6,603 nucleotides of DNA from JAWLFI01 sp964626595. GTDB taxonomy: Bacteria > Bacteroidota > Bacteroidia > Chitinophagales > Saprospiraceae. Location: the NCBI GenBank assembly GCA_964626595.1, contig CAZVFU010000109.1, positions 1 through 6,603 on the forward strand, read 5' to 3'. Positions 5,570-6,603 of the stretch are shown here, piece after piece; the first letter of the stretch is position 1, and every line of letters begins with the position of its first letter. The notes beneath the pieces are model-generated. The model saw nothing but the letters and a program-made list of their open reading frames with translations. It was not told the origin of the DNA and did no database searches. The translations under genes and the position numbers were made by a program.

Positions 5570-6603
5570 ATGAAAAAAATGTTGCATACCCTTCGAGTAG
5601 CAGATATACGCCAGGAAACACCGGATTGCGTCAGCGTGGCCTTTCAGATCCCCTCCTATTTGGAGCCCGTATTTGAATATGAACCGGGCCAATACATCAC
5701 CTTAGAAACTGAAATCGATGGCGAAGCTGTCCGACGATCCTATTCCCTATGCTCGAGTCCACTCGATAAAGAATGGCGGGTAGCGATTAAAAAAGTACCC
5801 CATGGAAAATTCTCCACTTTTGCCAATGAGACCCTCCAGATTGGGGATGCCATTCAGGCACTACCTCCAGACGGAGAGTTCACCACTGCCATTGATGCGG
5901 AGCGGAATCGACAATACATGGCGTTTGCTGCCGGAAGTGGTATTACACCCATTTTATCTTTGATAAAAACGATTCTGGCAACGGAAACAGAGAGTGAGTT
6001 CACCCTCTTTTATGGTAATCGAAATGCCGGCTCCATTATCTTCAAGGAAGAACTGGAGGGATTGAAAAATCGCTACATGGATCGATTTAAAATCTACCAT
6101 GTATTGAGCCGACAACCTTCTGACTCTCCCCTATTCGATGGTCGGATCGACAAAGAAAAATGCGAACAGATCTATCCTTTATTAGTTGAGCATGAATCCC
6201 CGGATGAGGTCTTTCTTTGCGGGCCGGGACAAATGATTTTTGACGTACGCGACTTACTTCAGGAAAAGGGAATGAAAAAGGAGCAAATTCGATTTGAGCT
6301 CTTCAGCAGTCCGGATGACGGTAAGAAAAAAGGGAAAGGTCGCGAGGAGACCGCTTCCGATCCGGCGGATTGGTCGCAAATCGAACTGAAATTGGACGGA
6401 AAGACGCACGAATTTGCTCTGGACCCGAAAGGAGAAAATATTCTCAACGCAGGAATTGAGCACGGAGCGGATTTGCCGTTCTCATGCAAAGGTGGAGTTT
6501 GCAGCACCTGCAAAGCTCGGGTTATCGAAGGAGAGGTGGAAATGGATGTAAACTATGCTTTAGTGGATGAAGAAGTCGAGCGCGGCTTTATTCTGAGCTG
6601 TCA
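5570..6603 (+). CDS. PaaE-like flavin reductase with C-terminal [2Fe-2S] ferredoxin domain (3' end outside window)
   Basis: 344 codons are open to the window edge with no stop. The protein takes electrons from NAD(P)H through FAD to a plant-type [2Fe-2S] centre for delivery to a partner oxygenase or other acceptor. The FAD domain has PGQY (39-42) and RRSYSLCS (55-62), with KKVPHGKFSTF (74-84) after it. The nucleotide domain has AAGSGITP (120-127), FYGNR (147-151), CGPGQM (217-222) and FELF (242-245). After a lysine-rich linker (about 247-268) comes the ferredoxin domain with Cys306, Cys311, Cys314 and Cys344; the window ends two bases after the fourth ligand. The order matches PaaE of phenylacetyl-CoA epoxidase (about 350-360 residues), so only a short tail should be missing. 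No paaABCD genes are visible, so PaaE function itself is not established; relatives in Bacteroidota are often general ferredoxin-NADP reductase-like proteins. An in-frame ATG at 5579 is an alternative start. Confidence 0.92.
   Translation, partial: MKKMLHTLRVADIRQETPDCVSVAFQIPSYLEPVFEYEPGQYITLETEIDGEAVRRSYSLCSSPLDKEWRVAIKKVPHGKFSTFANETLQIGDAIQALPPDGEFTTAIDAERNRQYMAFAAGSGITPILSLIKTILATETESEFTLFYGNRNAGSIIFKEELEGLKNRYMDRFKIYHVLSRQPSDSPLFDGRIDKEKCEQIYPLLVEHESPDEVFLCGPGQMIFDVRDLLQEKGMKKEQIRFELFSSPDDGKKKGKGREETASDPADWSQIELKLDGKTHEFALDPKGENILNAGIEHGADLPFSCKGGVCSTCKARVIEGEVEMDVNYALVDEEVERGFILSC

Noticed and set aside
6259..6513. Overlapping minus-strand open frames within the reductase gene
   Set aside because: They are antisense to the linker and ferredoxin domain of a clear coding gene and resemble nothing.
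1..6603. CRISPR array, tRNA/rRNA, transposase, phage or toxin-antitoxin genes
   Set aside because: No regularly spaced repeats, no cloverleaf or rRNA-like stretches and no such protein motifs were seen on either strand.

Overview
The window looks like a stretch of a Bacteroidota chromosome, probably from the Saprospiria/Lewinella-like branch. I infer this from the style of the proteins (a Nudix-plus-winged-helix regulator, the NDH-2 C-terminus, a PaaE-like reductase), from several starts without Shine-Dalgarno sequences, from promoter-like TAnnTTTG variants, and from an intergenic GC-rich repeat that I recognise from this phylum. The class-level placement is tentative. Two genes, one at each end, are cut by the window edge.

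Left block (1-2226, minus strand): pfkA, then gap, then the start of a BadF/BcrA-type sugar kinase (N-acetylglucosamine kinase-like). All three run in one direction, with 40 bp between pfkA and gap and no gap at all between gap and the kinase, so they very probably form one operon. The products would carry out fructose-6-phosphate phosphorylation, glyceraldehyde-3-phosphate oxidation and probable amino-sugar phosphorylation.

Control region (2227-2397) and regulator (2398-3108, plus strand): divergent from pfkA is a Nudix-related transcription regulator of the NrtR/AraR type. Its Nudix box has lost most of the catalytic glutamates, and it ends in a winged-helix DNA-binding domain. Between the two divergent genes lies a near-perfect 19-bp dyad, TAGTGT-N7-ACACTA, with two further ACACT/AGTGT half-sites placed almost symmetrically around it. 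This is the best regulatory hypothesis in the window: the regulator reads a sugar or nucleotide metabolite and controls both itself and the glycolytic operon.

Middle (3142-3789, minus strand): a stand-alone SAM-dependent methyltransferase with an N-terminal four-cysteine zinc-ribbon-like motif, convergent with the regulator. Next, 3958-5256 (plus strand) encodes a complete type II NADH dehydrogenase with a C-terminal membrane-anchoring region.

Right block (5257-6603): a 313-bp gene-free stretch holds a GC-rich structured repeat (about 5263-5448) with a strong hairpin near its left end and a short palindrome at its right end. A promoter follows very close to the start of a PaaE-like flavin/iron-sulfur reductase. 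That gene runs off the window exactly after its fourth [2Fe-2S] cysteine codon. Overall the window is central carbon and electron-transfer metabolism. I see no phage, transposase, CRISPR, tRNA or rRNA, and no obvious new multi-gene system. The operator arrangement and the GC-rich repeat are the parts worth following up.
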